Of a stretch of DNA of 64,000 nucleotides, positions 29,801 to 38,480 are shown in pieces. How positions within the stretch are numbered: the stretch's first letter is position 1; every line of letters begins with the position of its first letter. The stretch spans positions 62,001 through 126,000 of the forward strand of contig CAVWPI010000001.1 in NCBI GenBank assembly GCA_963756895.1, given 5' to 3'. This stretch comes from DASUAS01 sp963756895. Lineage in GTDB: Bacteria > Actinomycetota > Acidimicrobiia > IMCC26256 > DASPTH01. The notes beneath the pieces were generated by a model. That model made no database searches and was not told the DNA's origin. It saw nothing but the letters and a program-made list of their open reading frames with translations. The position numbers and the translations under genes were made by a program.

Positions 29801-30192
29801 AGACGCTCGCCGAGGACCTCCCTCGCCACCCGCGGATCCGCTACCTCAAGGCCGTCGCCCACAGCAAGCCGGGATCTGCACGCATCCGGGCGATGATCGA
29901 GGACTCCGGGTCGGTGGTCGTGGTGTTGGGCTCCCGCAAGGACCTCTACAAGACCGCGCAGCAGTTCGACGGCCTGGCGCCGTTGGTTCCGGTCGGGTCG
30001 TACGTCATCGTCACCGACACGATCGTGAACGGGAACCCGGTCTGGCCCGGCTTCGGGCCCGGGCCCGCGGAGGGGGTCAAGAAGATCCTCACCCGCAACG
30101 GCGACTTCGTCGCCGATCCGGCGCTCGAGAAGTACTCGCTGACGTTCAACCCCGGCGGGTTCCTCAAGCGCGTGCGCGCAAGCGGCACCTGA
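26900..30192 (+). CDS. Four-domain protein: methyltransferase, TylF, GT2, CmcI (frameshifted near 28585)
   Basis: The corrected protein has about 1097 residues. Domain 1 (about 1-290) is a class I methyltransferase with VEIGALRGETTVRMLDELG and ALIDGDHNWYTVRNELQLL. Domain 2 (about 350-550) is TylF-like: DLVECGTGRGGGAIFMRAYL. Domain 3 (about 570-850) is a family 2 glycosyltransferase: VVVVFYNMSREAQRTLRSL, ALMIDGAHVLTPGVL and GEGSFHQLHGGTTTN. Domain 4 (about 890-1095) is CmcI/cephalosporin-hydroxylase-like: DWIVETGTGDGARTLFLASI. TylF and CmcI relatives O-methylate sugars, so the protein may transfer a sugar and methylate it at several positions. The frame changes at about 28577-28590, in the linker before GT2; one base seems missing. 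The copy at 42315-45575 is uninterrupted, which supports reading this as one gene. Confidence 0.85.
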
Positions 30193-30282
30193 CCCGAGTC
30201 CGAGCGACCTCGGGCCCGCCGCAGCTAGCTCAGCGGTCGCCGCATCGGAGAGCGCCCAACGCGGGCCGCGACGACCTGCATC

Positions 30283-30288
30283 TACACT
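30283..30288 (+). promoter_or_regulatory. Minus-10 box of a leaderless GT-C-like gene
   Basis: TACACT lies six bases before GTG 30295, the spacing of a leaderless transcript. It follows the stop of the four-domain gene by about 90 bases. That spacer also holds a weak CCCGAG/CTCGGG inverted repeat without a T-run. Confidence 0.4.
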
Positions 30289-30294
30289 CCGGGG

Positions 30295-31902
30295 GTGGCG
30301 ACCAGGGCGGGGGACGTTCACGCGCGTCCGTGGTCAGGGCGTGCAGGATCGTGGCTCGCCGCGCACGCGGTGGAGATCGTCTTCGCGCTCCTCGTCGTGG
30401 CCGCGTTCGCGTACTCGTTGCGCATCAGCCGGTCGTTCTACTTCTACGTCGACGACTGGCGCGGGTTCGAGCAGGGCACCTCGCTGGGTGGGTTGTTCCG
30501 TCCGTACAACGACCAGATGGGCGTCGTCATCATCGGCACCTATCGCGCGCTGGCCGAGCTGTTCGGCATCGCCTTCACGCCGTTCCGGGTGCTCGGAATC
30601 GTGGGCCTCTTCACGGTGCCGGCGGCCTACTTCCTGACGACGCGACGCCAGTTCGGCGCCGTCCTGGCCGCGCTGCTGGCGCTCCCGCTGCTCTGGTACG
30701 GCCGCTACGTCTCGCTCAACCCCAGCCAGCTCGACCACTTCCTCGCCCTGCTCGGCGGCATCGGATGCGCCGCGGCGCTCAACCGGGGACGGCGGGCCGA
30801 TTGGGTGCTCGCCGGCTCGCTGGCCTTCGCCCTCGCCTCGGGCGGTGCCGGCGTGGCGGTGGCCGCCGCCTGCGGCGTGCACAACCTGTGCACGAGAGCG
30901 CCGCTGCGACGTTGGCTCGCCGTGCTGGTCCCGGCGCTCGCCTGGTTCGCCTGGTGGTTGATCGAAGTCGGGCAGGCGTCCCAGGCCAAGGTCCAGGCGA
31001 TGACGCTCTCCGAGGCGCTGCAGTTCGTCCGCGACGTCGTCTACACGCCCTTCGACAGCGCTGCCCTCGGCTTCGGTGTGCTGGCCATGTTGCTGGCGGC
31101 TGCCTTCGTCGCGTACGGCATCTGGATCCTGTCGAGAGGGCTCGACGCCGGTGCCAACTACGTGGCCTGGTCGATGGGCGCCATCGTCTGGGCGATCGGC
31201 CTCGTGAACAGTCGCGGTCTGGGTGCGAGCGTCACGGTGTTCCGCTACCGCTACGTCACCCTCGTCCTGATCCTGCTCGCGATCGTGCCGCGTCGGCCGA
31301 TCGTCTGGCCGGCGCGCTTCCCGATCGATCGCGACCGGCGCCTCATCATCCTGGGGGCGCTGGTCATCCTCCTGCTCGGATCGGCGCGCGGTGTGGCGGT
31401 GCGCGACGACCTGCGCGCGGACAGCGACGTCTGGTCGAAGCTCGGACTGGTCACTCGCGGCGAGACGATGATGGTCAAGCTCGGGCCCGGGGTCGTCCCC
31501 GACGACACCGAGCTGTCCTTCGAGATGGGCCGGCTCCGCGCCGCCGAACTGCGTGCCCTGTTCGCCGACTACGGGAACCCCTTGTCGGCCAGGCGCGCAA
31601 CGGCGGATCGGTACGTCGCCGAGGGAGGTGTGAGGGTCGATCCCGACGGCACCCGCACCGGCAGCTGCCGACCCCTGACCCGGCCCTTCACCTACGAGCC
31701 GGCCCGGTTCTCCGTCCAGCGCCTGTGGTCGGCGAACACGCCCTTCACGGTCGACGTGCGCCGCTTCGGCGACCAGTGGATCCGGGTGGGCAGGGGCAGG
31801 CCCGGCACGGCCCTCCGGGTCGTGCTCCCCGGCTTCGGGGTCGAGACCCCCTGGCAAGTTCGCGCGCAGGGCGCCTGCCGAGTCGGGGCGCAGCCGCGCT
31901 GA
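30295..31902 (+). CDS. GT-C-like multi-pass membrane protein
   Basis: The 535-residue protein has about ten membrane helices followed by a soluble tail of about 150 residues. After the first helix comes SFYFYVDDWRGFEQGTSLGG; acidic residues in the first outer loop are the catalytic feature of GT-C glycosyltransferases that use polyprenyl-phosphate sugars. SLNPSQLDHFLALLGG is a second conserved block. The protein at 39543-41437 shares both blocks and the tail (PDDTELSFEMGRL against PDDVTLRLGGLA), so they are paralogs. Function as a glycosyltransferase is inferred from topology and the acidic loop. It lies just behind one four-domain gene; its paralog lies near the other. Confidence 0.72.
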   Translation: MATRAGDVHARPWSGRAGSWLAAHAVEIVFALLVVAAFAYSLRISRSFYFYVDDWRGFEQGTSLGGLFRPYNDQMGVVIIGTYRALAELFGIAFTPFRVLGIVGLFTVPAAYFLTTRRQFGAVLAALLALPLLWYGRYVSLNPSQLDHFLALLGGIGCAAALNRGRRADWVLAGSLAFALASGGAGVAVAAACGVHNLCTRAPLRRWLAVLVPALAWFAWWLIEVGQASQAKVQAMTLSEALQFVRDVVYTPFDSAALGFGVLAMLLAAAFVAYGIWILSRGLDAGANYVAWSMGAIVWAIGLVNSRGLGASVTVFRYRYVTLVLILLAIVPRRPIVWPARFPIDRDRRLIILGALVILLLGSARGVAVRDDLRADSDVWSKLGLVTRGETMMVKLGPGVVPDDTELSFEMGRLRAAELRALFADYGNPLSARRATADRYVAEGGVRVDPDGTRTGSCRPLTRPFTYEPARFSVQRLWSANTPFTVDVRRFGDQWIRVGRGRPGTALRVVLPGFGVETPWQVRAQGACRVGAQPR

Positions 31903-31943
31903 TCCTCGCTCCCGGCCCCAGAGACTCACCACCTCGAGATCGC

Positions 31944-31949
31944 TACGCT
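31944..31949 (+). promoter_or_regulatory. Minus-10 box of the first tandem PhyH gene
   Basis: TACGCT within CGCTACGCTC is followed by a leader of about 35 bases and an AGGAGG ribosome site (31980-31985) before ATG 31992. The same arrangement recurs at 33087. Confidence 0.42.
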
Positions 31950-31991
31950 CACGCCCGGGAGGATCCGGGGGTTCGTGCCAGGAGGTCGTCG

Positions 31992-33069
31992 ATGCCGCGC
32001 TTCCGATGGCGGAGGAACGGAGACGTGGATTACCCGAGCGAGGCGCTGACCGCCGCCGACGCGTCTCGTGGCCGACGACCGGGTGCTCGACGCAATCGAG
32101 CTGCTCACCGCGGCGAACCGCGAGCAGCGGGATGGTGGAATTGCCCGACGGCTGGTCGAGCTGCGCTCGGCCGCGTTCCTGCAGATGTCGTGGCCCGAGG
32201 ACCCGCCCGACTGGCCGTCCACCGTGCCGGACCGGTTCCCGGGCGTGCTCGTCCCGGAGATCCAGGCATCGGCGCTCACGCTCGACGATCTCCGCAGCGC
32301 GATCCGGCACCACGGGACGCTGCTCGTCCGCGGTCTGGTCGACCAGGAACGCGTCGCGGTGCTGATCGACGACGTCGAGCGCGCGCTCGCCGCGTACGAC
32401 GCGAGGTCCGACGGCGTGACCCGGCCCGATGTCGACGGCTGGTACGAGCCGTTCGAGCGGGGCGGGGTCACGGTCAAGCAGAAGCACGCCATGCGCAAGC
32501 GGGGATCGGTGCTCACCGTGGAGTCCCCGCCGACGATGTTCGACCTCGTCGAGACGTTCGAAGCGGTCGGCCTCTCGCAACTGGTGCGCGAGTACTTCGG
32601 TGAGCCACCGACGCTGCTGGCCCGCAAGGGCACCCTGCGCCGCATCTCGCCCGAGGGCACCTCGGGTGGCTGGCACCAGGACGGCGCGTTCATGGGGGTC
32701 GACATCCGCTCGCTCAATGTCTGGCTGGCGTTGTCGCACTGTGGCGACGACGCGCCGGGTCTCGACATCGTCGCCCGGCGCCTGACCGGGCTGGTGCAGA
32801 CGGGAGACGGCGCGTTCGCCGAGTGGGCCGCCAGCCCCGACGCCGCCGCCGACGCCGCGGCCGGCGCGCTGGTGCGCCCCATCTTCGAGCCGGGCGACGC
32901 GCTGATCTTCGACCATCTCAACCTGCATCGCACCGCGATCGACCCAGGCATGCACCACGACCGGTATGCGATCGAGACGTGGCTGTTCAGCCCCTCCACC
33001 TACGGCGGCATGACCACCGACCTGGGCGAGGGCGCCTCCCCGCGCGACCAGATCCCCATCCTCCTCTGA
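31992..33069 (+). CDS. PhyH-family dioxygenase, tandem copy 1 (frameshifted near 32062)
   Basis: The protein has about 358 residues after removing one extra T at 32059-32066, which joins MPRFRWRRNGDVDYPSEALT to ALVADDRVLDAIELLTAANR. The fold is that of phytanoyl-CoA dioxygenases (Fe(II)/2-oxoglutarate). GGWHQDGAFMG near residue 226 gives the HxD iron ligands, LNLHRTAID near residue 311 the distal His, and YAIETWLFSPSTYGG the 2-oxoglutarate Arg region. The N-terminal 60 residues are shared with four paralogs here. PhyH enzymes hydroxylate or epimerise small molecules and sugars; the substrate here is unknown. It is the tandem duplicate of the next gene, with promoter and ribosome site duplicated too. 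Confidence 0.83.
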
Positions 33070-33086
33070 CCGCACGGCTCGCTCGC

Positions 33087-33092
33087 TACGCT
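33087..33092 (+). promoter_or_regulatory. Minus-10 box of the second tandem PhyH gene
   Basis: TACGCT lies in a spacer resembling the one before 31992, with AGGAGG at 33121-33126 before ATG 33134. It looks like a duplicated regulatory region. Confidence 0.42.
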
Positions 33093-33133
33093 TTCGCGCC
33101 GGGACGTTCCCGGCCCCGCCAGGAGGTTCTCGG

Positions 33134-34199
33134 ATGCCGCGCTTCCCCTGGCGCAGGAACGGACGGACGAGCGCCACCGAGCGGCAGCTCGCGGCCGCGG
33201 AACGACTGGTCGCGGAGGGTCGACTGCTGGACGCGATCGACCGGTTGACCCGGGCGAACACCACCGCCCGTGACCGCGCCATCGAGCAACGGCTGGTCGA
33301 GCTGCGCTCCGACGCCTTCCTGGCGCGGTCGTGGTCCGGAGCGCGCCCGGCGTGGCCGGAAACCGTGCCCGATCTCTTCCCTGGCGCCTCGGTACCGGAG
33401 TTGGCGCGCGACGACCTCACGGTCGAGCACCTCCGGAGCGCGATCGACCACCACGGTCTGCTGCTCGTCCGTGGGTTGGTGGACGACGAACGCGTCGCGG
33501 TCCTGGTCGACGACATCGACCGCGCCCTCGCCGCCTACGACGCGCACCGCGATGGCGTGGTCCGGAACGACGTCGACGGCTGGTACGTCCCCTTCGCCCG
33601 CGACCACATCAGCGACCGCGCCCGCAAGCGGATGCGCGGCTCGGTCATGACGGTCGAGTCGCCGCCGACGATGTTCGACCTCCTGCAGACCTTCGAGGAG
33701 GTCGGTCTCTCGCGCCTGGTGCGCGAGTACTTCGCCGAGCCGCCCATGCTCCTGGCCCGCAAGGGAACGCTCCGGCGCGTCTCGAGCGACGGCAACACCG
33801 GCGGCTGGCACCAGGACGGCGCGTTCATGGGGACCGACATCCGGTCCCTGAACGTCTGGCTGGCGTTGACGCACTGCGGCGACGACGCGCCGGGCCTCGA
33901 CGTCGTCGCCCGCCGCCTCACCGAGCTGGTCCCGACCGGCGGCGCGTTCGCGCTGGGCGACCAGCCCGGATGCGGCCGAGGACGTCGCCGCGGGCGCGCT
34001 GGTGCGACCCGTGTTCGAGGCCGGCGACGCGCTGATCTTCGACCACCTGAACCTGCATCGCACCGCCATCGATCCCGGGATGGAGCACGACCGCCACGCG
34101 ATCGAGACCTGGCTCTTCAGTCCCTCGACGTACGGGGCCATGACCACCGATGTCGAGGAGGGGTACTCCCCGCGGGATCAGATCCCGGTCGTGTTCTGA
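33134..34199 (+). CDS. PhyH-family dioxygenase, tandem copy 2 (frameshifted at 33951-33953)
   Basis: From ATG 33134 the protein reads MPRFPWRRNG, then the paralog leader RLVAEGRLLDAIDRLTRAN. It continues through LLARKGTLRRVSSDGNTGG, the iron site GGWHQDGAFMG and the distal His in LNLHRTAID. An extra C at 33951-33953 breaks the frame; without it AFAWATSPDAAEDVAAGALV continues in register with copy 1. Corrected length is about 354 residues. Near-identical blocks such as VESPPTMFDL and NVWLAL in both copies point to a fairly recent duplication. It converges with the sulfotransferase gene, overlapping by 22 bases. Confidence 0.84.
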
Positions 34200-34906
34200 G
34201 TCCGGCGCTTCCGGACGAGCTCCTGGGCGAACGCGTAGAGGTCGATGTCGAGCGCGTTGTCCTCGGCGATGCGGGCGCGGAAGGCGTCGCTCACCTCGAC
34301 CGGGGCAGTGCGGTTCGCATGGGTGAACCCGCCGAGCTGCCAGCCGAAGCGGGCGATGAGCTCGGTGACGAAGTCCTCGAACGTGGCCTGGTCTCCGACC
34401 GCGTCGACCCGACCGAGGTTGTCCTTGGCCTGTTCGAGGCGCTCCGGGGTGAACACCATCGGCGTGAGGACCCCGTCGGTCATCTCCTGAGGGGTGATGG
34501 AGAACATCTTCACCATGTGGTTGTGCACGAGGCCCTCGTAACGCAGTGGGTCCTCGTAGATGTCCTCGAGCGGCCGGTCCGCTTCGCCCGGTGTGGTCTC
34601 GCGGTGGTGGCGGAGGTAGGAGAGCGTGCGCTCCACCGGTTCGCGCAGCACCGTCAGCGTGGTGAAGTCGGCATCGAGGAGCTCGACCGTGCACAGCGGG
34701 AAGTGGCCGGTGATGACGCGGATCCGGTCGCGGTCCGTGCGCCACCGCTCGAGGAGGTGCTCGACGGTGATGACCGCGTGGACGTTGCCCTTGTCGGCCT
34801 CGAGCGGGTAGATCGCCCCCCGACCGAACTCCTTGCGGAGTCGGAACAGGAGGCTGGTCCCGGCCGCCTTCTGGACGTGCACGAAGAAGAACCGCTGCGG
34901 GCTCAC
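34178..34906 (-). CDS. Sulfotransferase, Sulfotransfer_2-like
   Basis: The 242-residue protein begins RFFFVHVQKAAGTSLLFRL, the PAPS loop of the heparan-sulfate 2-O- and chondroitin-type families (HVQKxAGTS). It continues with LTVLREPVERTLSYLRHHR, the 3'-phosphate site. GTG 34906 overlaps the stop of the upstream sulfotransferase gene as GTGA, so the two are translated in series. Both end in a similar helix (SDAFRARIAEDNALDIDLYA here), so they are paralogs. The likely acceptor is a sugar residue of the local glycan. Confidence 0.86.
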   Translation of the reverse strand: MSPQRFFFVHVQKAAGTSLLFRLRKEFGRGAIYPLEADKGNVHAVITVEHLLERWRTDRDRIRVITGHFPLCTVELLDADFTTLTVLREPVERTLSYLRHHRETTPGEADRPLEDIYEDPLRYEGLVHNHMVKMFSITPQEMTDGVLTPMVFTPERLEQAKDNLGRVDAVGDQATFEDFVTELIARFGWQLGGFTHANRTAPVEVSDAFRARIAEDNALDIDLYAFAQELVRKRRTQNTTGI

Positions 34907-35637
34907 GAGCTCGTCCCGGCCCGGCGCCGACGCGCGTGGAGCCGTTGCGCGTGTTCGTACAGCGCCACATCGGCCGCGTTGTCCTCGGCGATCCGCTTCC
35001 GGAAGCTCGAGGAGACGTCCCAATCCTCGCGGCTCACGCGGCGATTGCCGGCGCGGTCGAACCGCCAGCCGAACCGCTCACGGAGCTCCTCCACGAACTC
35101 CCCGTACTGCTCCTGGACTCCGAGCACGTCGACCTGTTCCAGGTTCGCCTTCGCCAGCTCGAGCCGCCGATCGTCGATCTCGATCACGTCCAGGTAGCTC
35201 TCGACGTGGTCGGCCTCGGTGATCGAGAAGATCTTCGTCTGGTGGTTCTCGACGAAGCACGCGAAGTGGAAGTGGTCGTGGTAGATCTCCTCCAGGCTCA
35301 GATCGCGGTGCTGCTCGTGGTAGCGCTTGCAGTGCTTGAGGTACGAGATCGTGCGTTCGACCGGATCACGCAGGAGCGTGAACGTCACCGGGTCGACGTC
35401 GACGAGCTGGGACAGGACGTACGGGTAATGGCCCATGTAGCCGCGCAGGGCGGCGCGGCGCTCCGGAGGAAGGGTGAGCACGTACTCGAGCAACCACGTG
35501 CGGTCCATGTCGTCGACCTTGGGCACCGGGAAGACCTCACCGGGCTCGTAGTTCGTGTAGATGTGCTTGCGGAGCGTCGCACCGCCCGTCTTCATGACGT
35601 GCACGAAGAAGAACGGTCGATGGTTGGCTTCGCTCAT
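34903..35637 (-). CDS. Sulfotransferase, Sulfotransfer_2-like (paralog pair)
   Basis: The 244-residue protein has PFFFVHVMKTGGATLRKHI (PAPS loop, with Gly-Gly-Ala for the usual Gly-Thr-Ser), FTLLRDPVERTISYLKHCK (3'-phosphate site) and SSFRKRIAEDNAADVALYEH at the end, as in its neighbour. A start at ATG 35637 behind GAGGGG is likely; 35661 is an alternative. Having Ala where most homologs have Ser or Thr in the loop may alter PAPS contacts. It is the first gene of a two-gene operon driven by the symmetric promoter at 35697-35706. Confidence 0.85.
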   Translation of the reverse strand: MSEANHRPFFFVHVMKTGGATLRKHIYTNYEPGEVFPVPKVDDMDRTWLLEYVLTLPPERRAALRGYMGHYPYVLSQLVDVDPVTFTLLRDPVERTISYLKHCKRYHEQHRDLSLEEIYHDHFHFACFVENHQTKIFSITEADHVESYLDVIEIDDRRLELAKANLEQVDVLGVQEQYGEFVEELRERFGWRFDRAGNRRVSREDWDVSSSFRKRIAEDNAADVALYEHAQRLHARRRRAGTSS

Positions 35638-35696
35638 GCACCCCTCGCCTTGGGACGACATCTCGCGATGGGCCCCGAGAGCTCGTGTTCGACGGA

Positions 35697-35706
35697 ACGC
35701 TATCGT
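35697..35706. promoter_or_regulatory. Symmetric divergent minus-10 (sulfotransferases / small unknown gene)
   Basis: ACGCTATCGT contains TATCGT on the plus strand (leader of about 55 bases to ATG 35769) and TAGCGT on the minus strand (leader of about 55 bases to ATG 35637), sharing the central TA. Confidence 0.48.
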
Positions 35707-35768
35707 GGGCCGCGTTCACGACGAACGTGCTCGCCGGGAACCCCCCGTCGCACCCGGGAGACTGTTGC

Positions 35769-36200
35769 ATGCCGAACTGGGTGATGGTACCGGTACCGGC
35801 GGAGTACGAGTTGAGTGTGCTCGAGCGCGTCCTCGTCCTCGGCATGTCCGCGAGTGGCGGCGTGACGTGGTCACCCGAGCTGCTGGCCCGGCACCTCGCG
35901 GCGCTCGCGCCCGATACCCGTGCCTTCGTGCGCGCCATCGCGCAGGCCGTCGTCGCCAACCAGCCGGTCGAGGACGTCGAGCTGGCGGAGCGGTTCGCGA
36001 TCAGCGTGCGTGAGGTGCTCGGCCTCGCGCACGAGGTCAACGACGCGACCGTCGATCCCTTCCCGGGCGTGATCGTCACGGTGCAGTCCGCGACGGTCGA
36101 GGGCGAAGACGGCAGTCGCCGACGCGTCCTGCGGATGAGCCCGCTGGTCGCCGTGGCCATCTGCGACCTGCCCGTCGAACCAGGGTCGGCCGACAGCTAG
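35769..36200 (+). CDS. Small protein of unknown function, MPxxVMVPVP family, copy 1
   Basis: The 143-residue soluble protein starts MPNWVMVPVPAEYELSVLER. It has an all-helical middle (AFVRAIAQAVVANQPVEDVE, REVLGLAHEVNDAT) and a short beta-rich end (GVIVTVQSATVEGE). I do not recognise a family. The protein at 56028-56485 shares the opening, the helix pattern and the length, so the two define a small paralog family. Both are plus-strand genes with their own promoter, facing away from a glycan-modifying gene. The central part looks like a helix-turn-helix (LAERFAISVREVLGLAHEVN), so a DNA-binding or adaptor role is possible but unproven. Confidence 0.75.
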   Translation: MPNWVMVPVPAEYELSVLERVLVLGMSASGGVTWSPELLARHLAALAPDTRAFVRAIAQAVVANQPVEDVELAERFAISVREVLGLAHEVNDATVDPFPGVIVTVQSATVEGEDGSRRRVLRMSPLVAVAICDLPVEPGSADS

Positions 36201-37246
36201 GAGGCCGGGTCCGACTCGTCGGAGTCGAGCATCTCGCCCAGTCGCTCGATCCGCCGCCGGAGCCGAGCGTCGCGCCGGCGGTCGAACGCGAAGAACGCCT
36301 GGAGGTCGTACGCGTCCAGCTCGTCCGTCTCGTCGACCTGGTCCGGCACTCCCACCAGCTCGAACCGCTGGAACGGGACGATCTCGTAGTCGAGTCCCTT
36401 CCAGTAGTACTGGTACCGGTCGGACTTCCACCCTGCGTAGATGTCGTCCCACGTGAGGCGCTCGAAGTGCGGACGGAGGCAGGTCTCGGTGAGCGCCTCG
36501 CCCTCGAGCTGGTAGCGGAAGTCGACCGACACGCGCATGAAGACCTCGCTGGCGTTGTGCAGCGCCGCGTGGACCGTGTGCGAGTGGAAGACGACGACGT
36601 CTCCGACCGAGTAGTCGGTCGTCACCCACCGCAGCTCCTCGAGCATCTGCTCCGGCAGCACCGCCTTGCGGTTGCCGGGGCCGCGATCCGGCGCGAGGGG
36701 CAGCAGACCGTGGCGATGGGAGCCGCGCAGCACGGCGAGCCCACCGAGCTCCTGTGGGCATTCGCCGACGGGGACCCACGCCGCGGTGAGGTTCGGGGTC
36801 CCCTGGTTGTTGGGGTAGTCCTGGTGCGGTGGCGTCGAGATCTCGTAGTGAGCGGGGAACCCGAGCCGGGCGATCTTCAGGGGGTGTGGGAACGCGCTGT
36901 CGCCGAGGAGCTGACGCATGATGTCGAGCAGCGTCTCGTCGTGCGCCAGGCTGTGGAACTCCTCGAGCCGCTGCACCTCGTCGTAGACGCGGAAGTAGTC
37001 CTCCTCGCCCTCCTGGGCCGGCGGAGCGATCGCCACGCCGCGCATGAGGTAGGGCTTCTTCCGCACCCAGCCCTGATCGGCGAGGGTGTTGAGCATGCGG
37101 CGGCGCAGCGCCTCGATCGTGTCGACGTCGAGGACGCCCTTGAAGTAGAGGTACGAGTCCTCGTCGAACCGCGCCCGGAGCGCGTCGCGATCGCCCAACA
37201 GGTCGTTGGACTCGCGCATGGGGAGGAAGGCCCAGTAGTTGTTCAC
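36197..37246 (-). CDS. PhyH-family dioxygenase, divergent type
   Basis: The 349-residue protein starts at GTG 37246, two bases after the upstream stop. ISTPPHQDYPNNQGTPN gives the HxD iron motif, ELGGLAVLRGSHRHGLLPL the typical PhyH strand, and VVFHSHTVHAALHNAS the distal His. It lacks the 60-residue leader of the other PhyH proteins here and carries a charged tail rich in Arg, Glu and Asp, so it belongs to another branch, closer to ectoine- or mitomycin-type hydroxylases. Its stop overlaps the end of the small unknown gene by four bases. It is probably cotranscribed with the PhyH gene at 37249. Confidence 0.85.
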   Translation of the reverse strand: MNNYWAFLPMRESNDLLGDRDALRARFDEDSYLYFKGVLDVDTIEALRRRMLNTLADQGWVRKKPYLMRGVAIAPPAQEGEEDYFRVYDEVQRLEEFHSLAHDETLLDIMRQLLGDSAFPHPLKIARLGFPAHYEISTPPHQDYPNNQGTPNLTAAWVPVGECPQELGGLAVLRGSHRHGLLPLAPDRGPGNRKAVLPEQMLEELRWVTTDYSVGDVVVFHSHTVHAALHNASEVFMRVSVDFRYQLEGEALTETCLRPHFERLTWDDIYAGWKSDRYQYYWKGLDYEIVPFQRFELVGVPDQVDETDELDAYDLQAFFAFDRRRDARLRRRIERLGEMLDSDESDPAS

Positions 37247-37248
37247 CG

Positions 37249-38344
37249 TCAGGCGACGAGCGGCACGTACTGCCCCGGATACGCCGACGGAGCGAAGAAC
37301 CACGTCTCGATCGCGTAGCGCTGGCGGGTCATCGACGGCTCGGTCGCGGTGCGATGGAGGAAGAATTCGTCGAAGAGGAGCACGTCGCCGGGCTCGTACT
37401 CGGGCCGCACGACCGGCGCCGATGCGGAGACCCGCTCGACGACACCGGGACCGACGGCCCAGTCGAAGATCGCGCCTTCGGTGCCCGTCTCCAGGATGTG
37501 ATCGATGCGTCTGGGCACGACGTCGAGGCCCGGGTGCGTCCCGTCCGCACTCCGACAGACAGAGCCAGACGTTGACGGTGCGGATCCCGCTGCCGAGGAA
37601 CGATCCGTCCTGATGCCAGTCGGTGCTCGCGCTCGCGCCGACGCGGCGCAACGTGCACTTGTCGACGGTCATCGCCGGCCGTTCGCCCAGATACCCGGTG
37701 ACGACCTCACCCAGGCCCGCTTCGTCGAGCGTCTCCAGGAGGTTGAACATCATCCGCGGCGAGTCGGCGCCCCACACGCCGTCGGCCATGCGAACCCACT
37801 TGCGCCCTTGTGCGACCTTGTGGCGCATCTCCGCCGGGTAGGAGTCGCTGGCGCGGAACGGCTCGAACCAGGGGCTGAGCGTGCCCGCGTCCAACCGGGC
37901 GCGATGGTTCTCGGCGTCCTCGAACGCGTGGTCGATGCCGTCGATCAGCTCGCGGACGCGGGGCTCGCCGACCGCTCCCCGGACGAGCAGTGAACCGTGC
38001 GACAGGATGCCGCTGCGGAGCACCGCCGGTGTGAGCTCGTCCGACGACACCATCGGCGGCACGCTCTCGATGGGGGCGAACTGCTCGGCGACGGGAGGCG
38101 ACACTGCCGATCCGGAACGGTCGAGGTGATCGAACGCCACGTGCCGCAACCGCACGAGCTCACGCTCGACGTCGCCGTCGGGCCGGGCCCGGTTCGCGTC
38201 CATGAGCAGGTCGATCGCGTCGAGCGGCCGTCCGTCCGCCTCGATCGCCGCCGCGGCGTCCAACGACGCAGCTGTCTCATCTGTCGCCTTCTCATCGGCC
38301 GCACCGTCCAGCCCCGCGGGCTCCTGCCGATTCCGGGATCTCAT
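37249..38344 (-). CDS. PhyH-family dioxygenase, leader type (frameshifted near 37531)
   Basis: From ATG 38344 there is an Asp/Ala-rich start, then AIEADGRPLDAIDLLMDANR, the leader shared with four paralogs. STDWHQDGSFLGSGIRTVNV holds the HxD iron ligands and DEFFLHRTATEPSM the distal His, followed by RQRYAIETWFFAPSAYPGQ. One extra G at 37529-37534 breaks the frame; removing it gives APGLDVVPRRIDHILETGTE as in the 38481 gene. About 364 residues. It forms a two-gene operon with the divergent PhyH gene and is back-to-back with another leader-type PhyH gene at 38481. Confidence 0.84.
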
Positions 38345-38381
38345 CGATCAGGACCTCCCCTCCGCTGCAGACGGGTTCCCG

Positions 38382-38387
38382 AGGATA
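38382..38387 (-). promoter_or_regulatory. Minus-10 box of the PhyH operon at 36197-38344
   Basis: The minus strand reads TATCCT, about 37 bases before ATG 38344, with a GAGGGGAGG ribosome site in between. Confidence 0.42.
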
Positions 38388-38431
38388 CCCGCGGCCCAAA
38401 CCTCCCGCCGAGGTCGCCCACGGGCGCTTGG

Positions 38432-38437
38432 TACGCT
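38432..38437 (+). promoter_or_regulatory. Minus-10 box of the PhyH gene at 38481
   Basis: TACGCT, the same hexamer as before 31992 and 33134, lies about 43 bases ahead of ATG 38481. Confidence 0.4.
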
Positions 38438-38480
38438 CGCGCGCCTCGTCAGACACTGGTCGACCACCGGAATGTGAGTC

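Noticed and set aside
30193..30294. Rho-independent terminator after the four-domain gene
   Set aside because: A CCCGAG/CTCGGG inverted repeat exists, but the stem is short and has no following T-run, and such repeats are common in DNA this GC-rich.
30334..33516. Minus-strand frame of about 1060 codons
   Set aside because: It crosses two plus-strand genes with clear domains and a spacer, and its composition is that of an antisense shadow.
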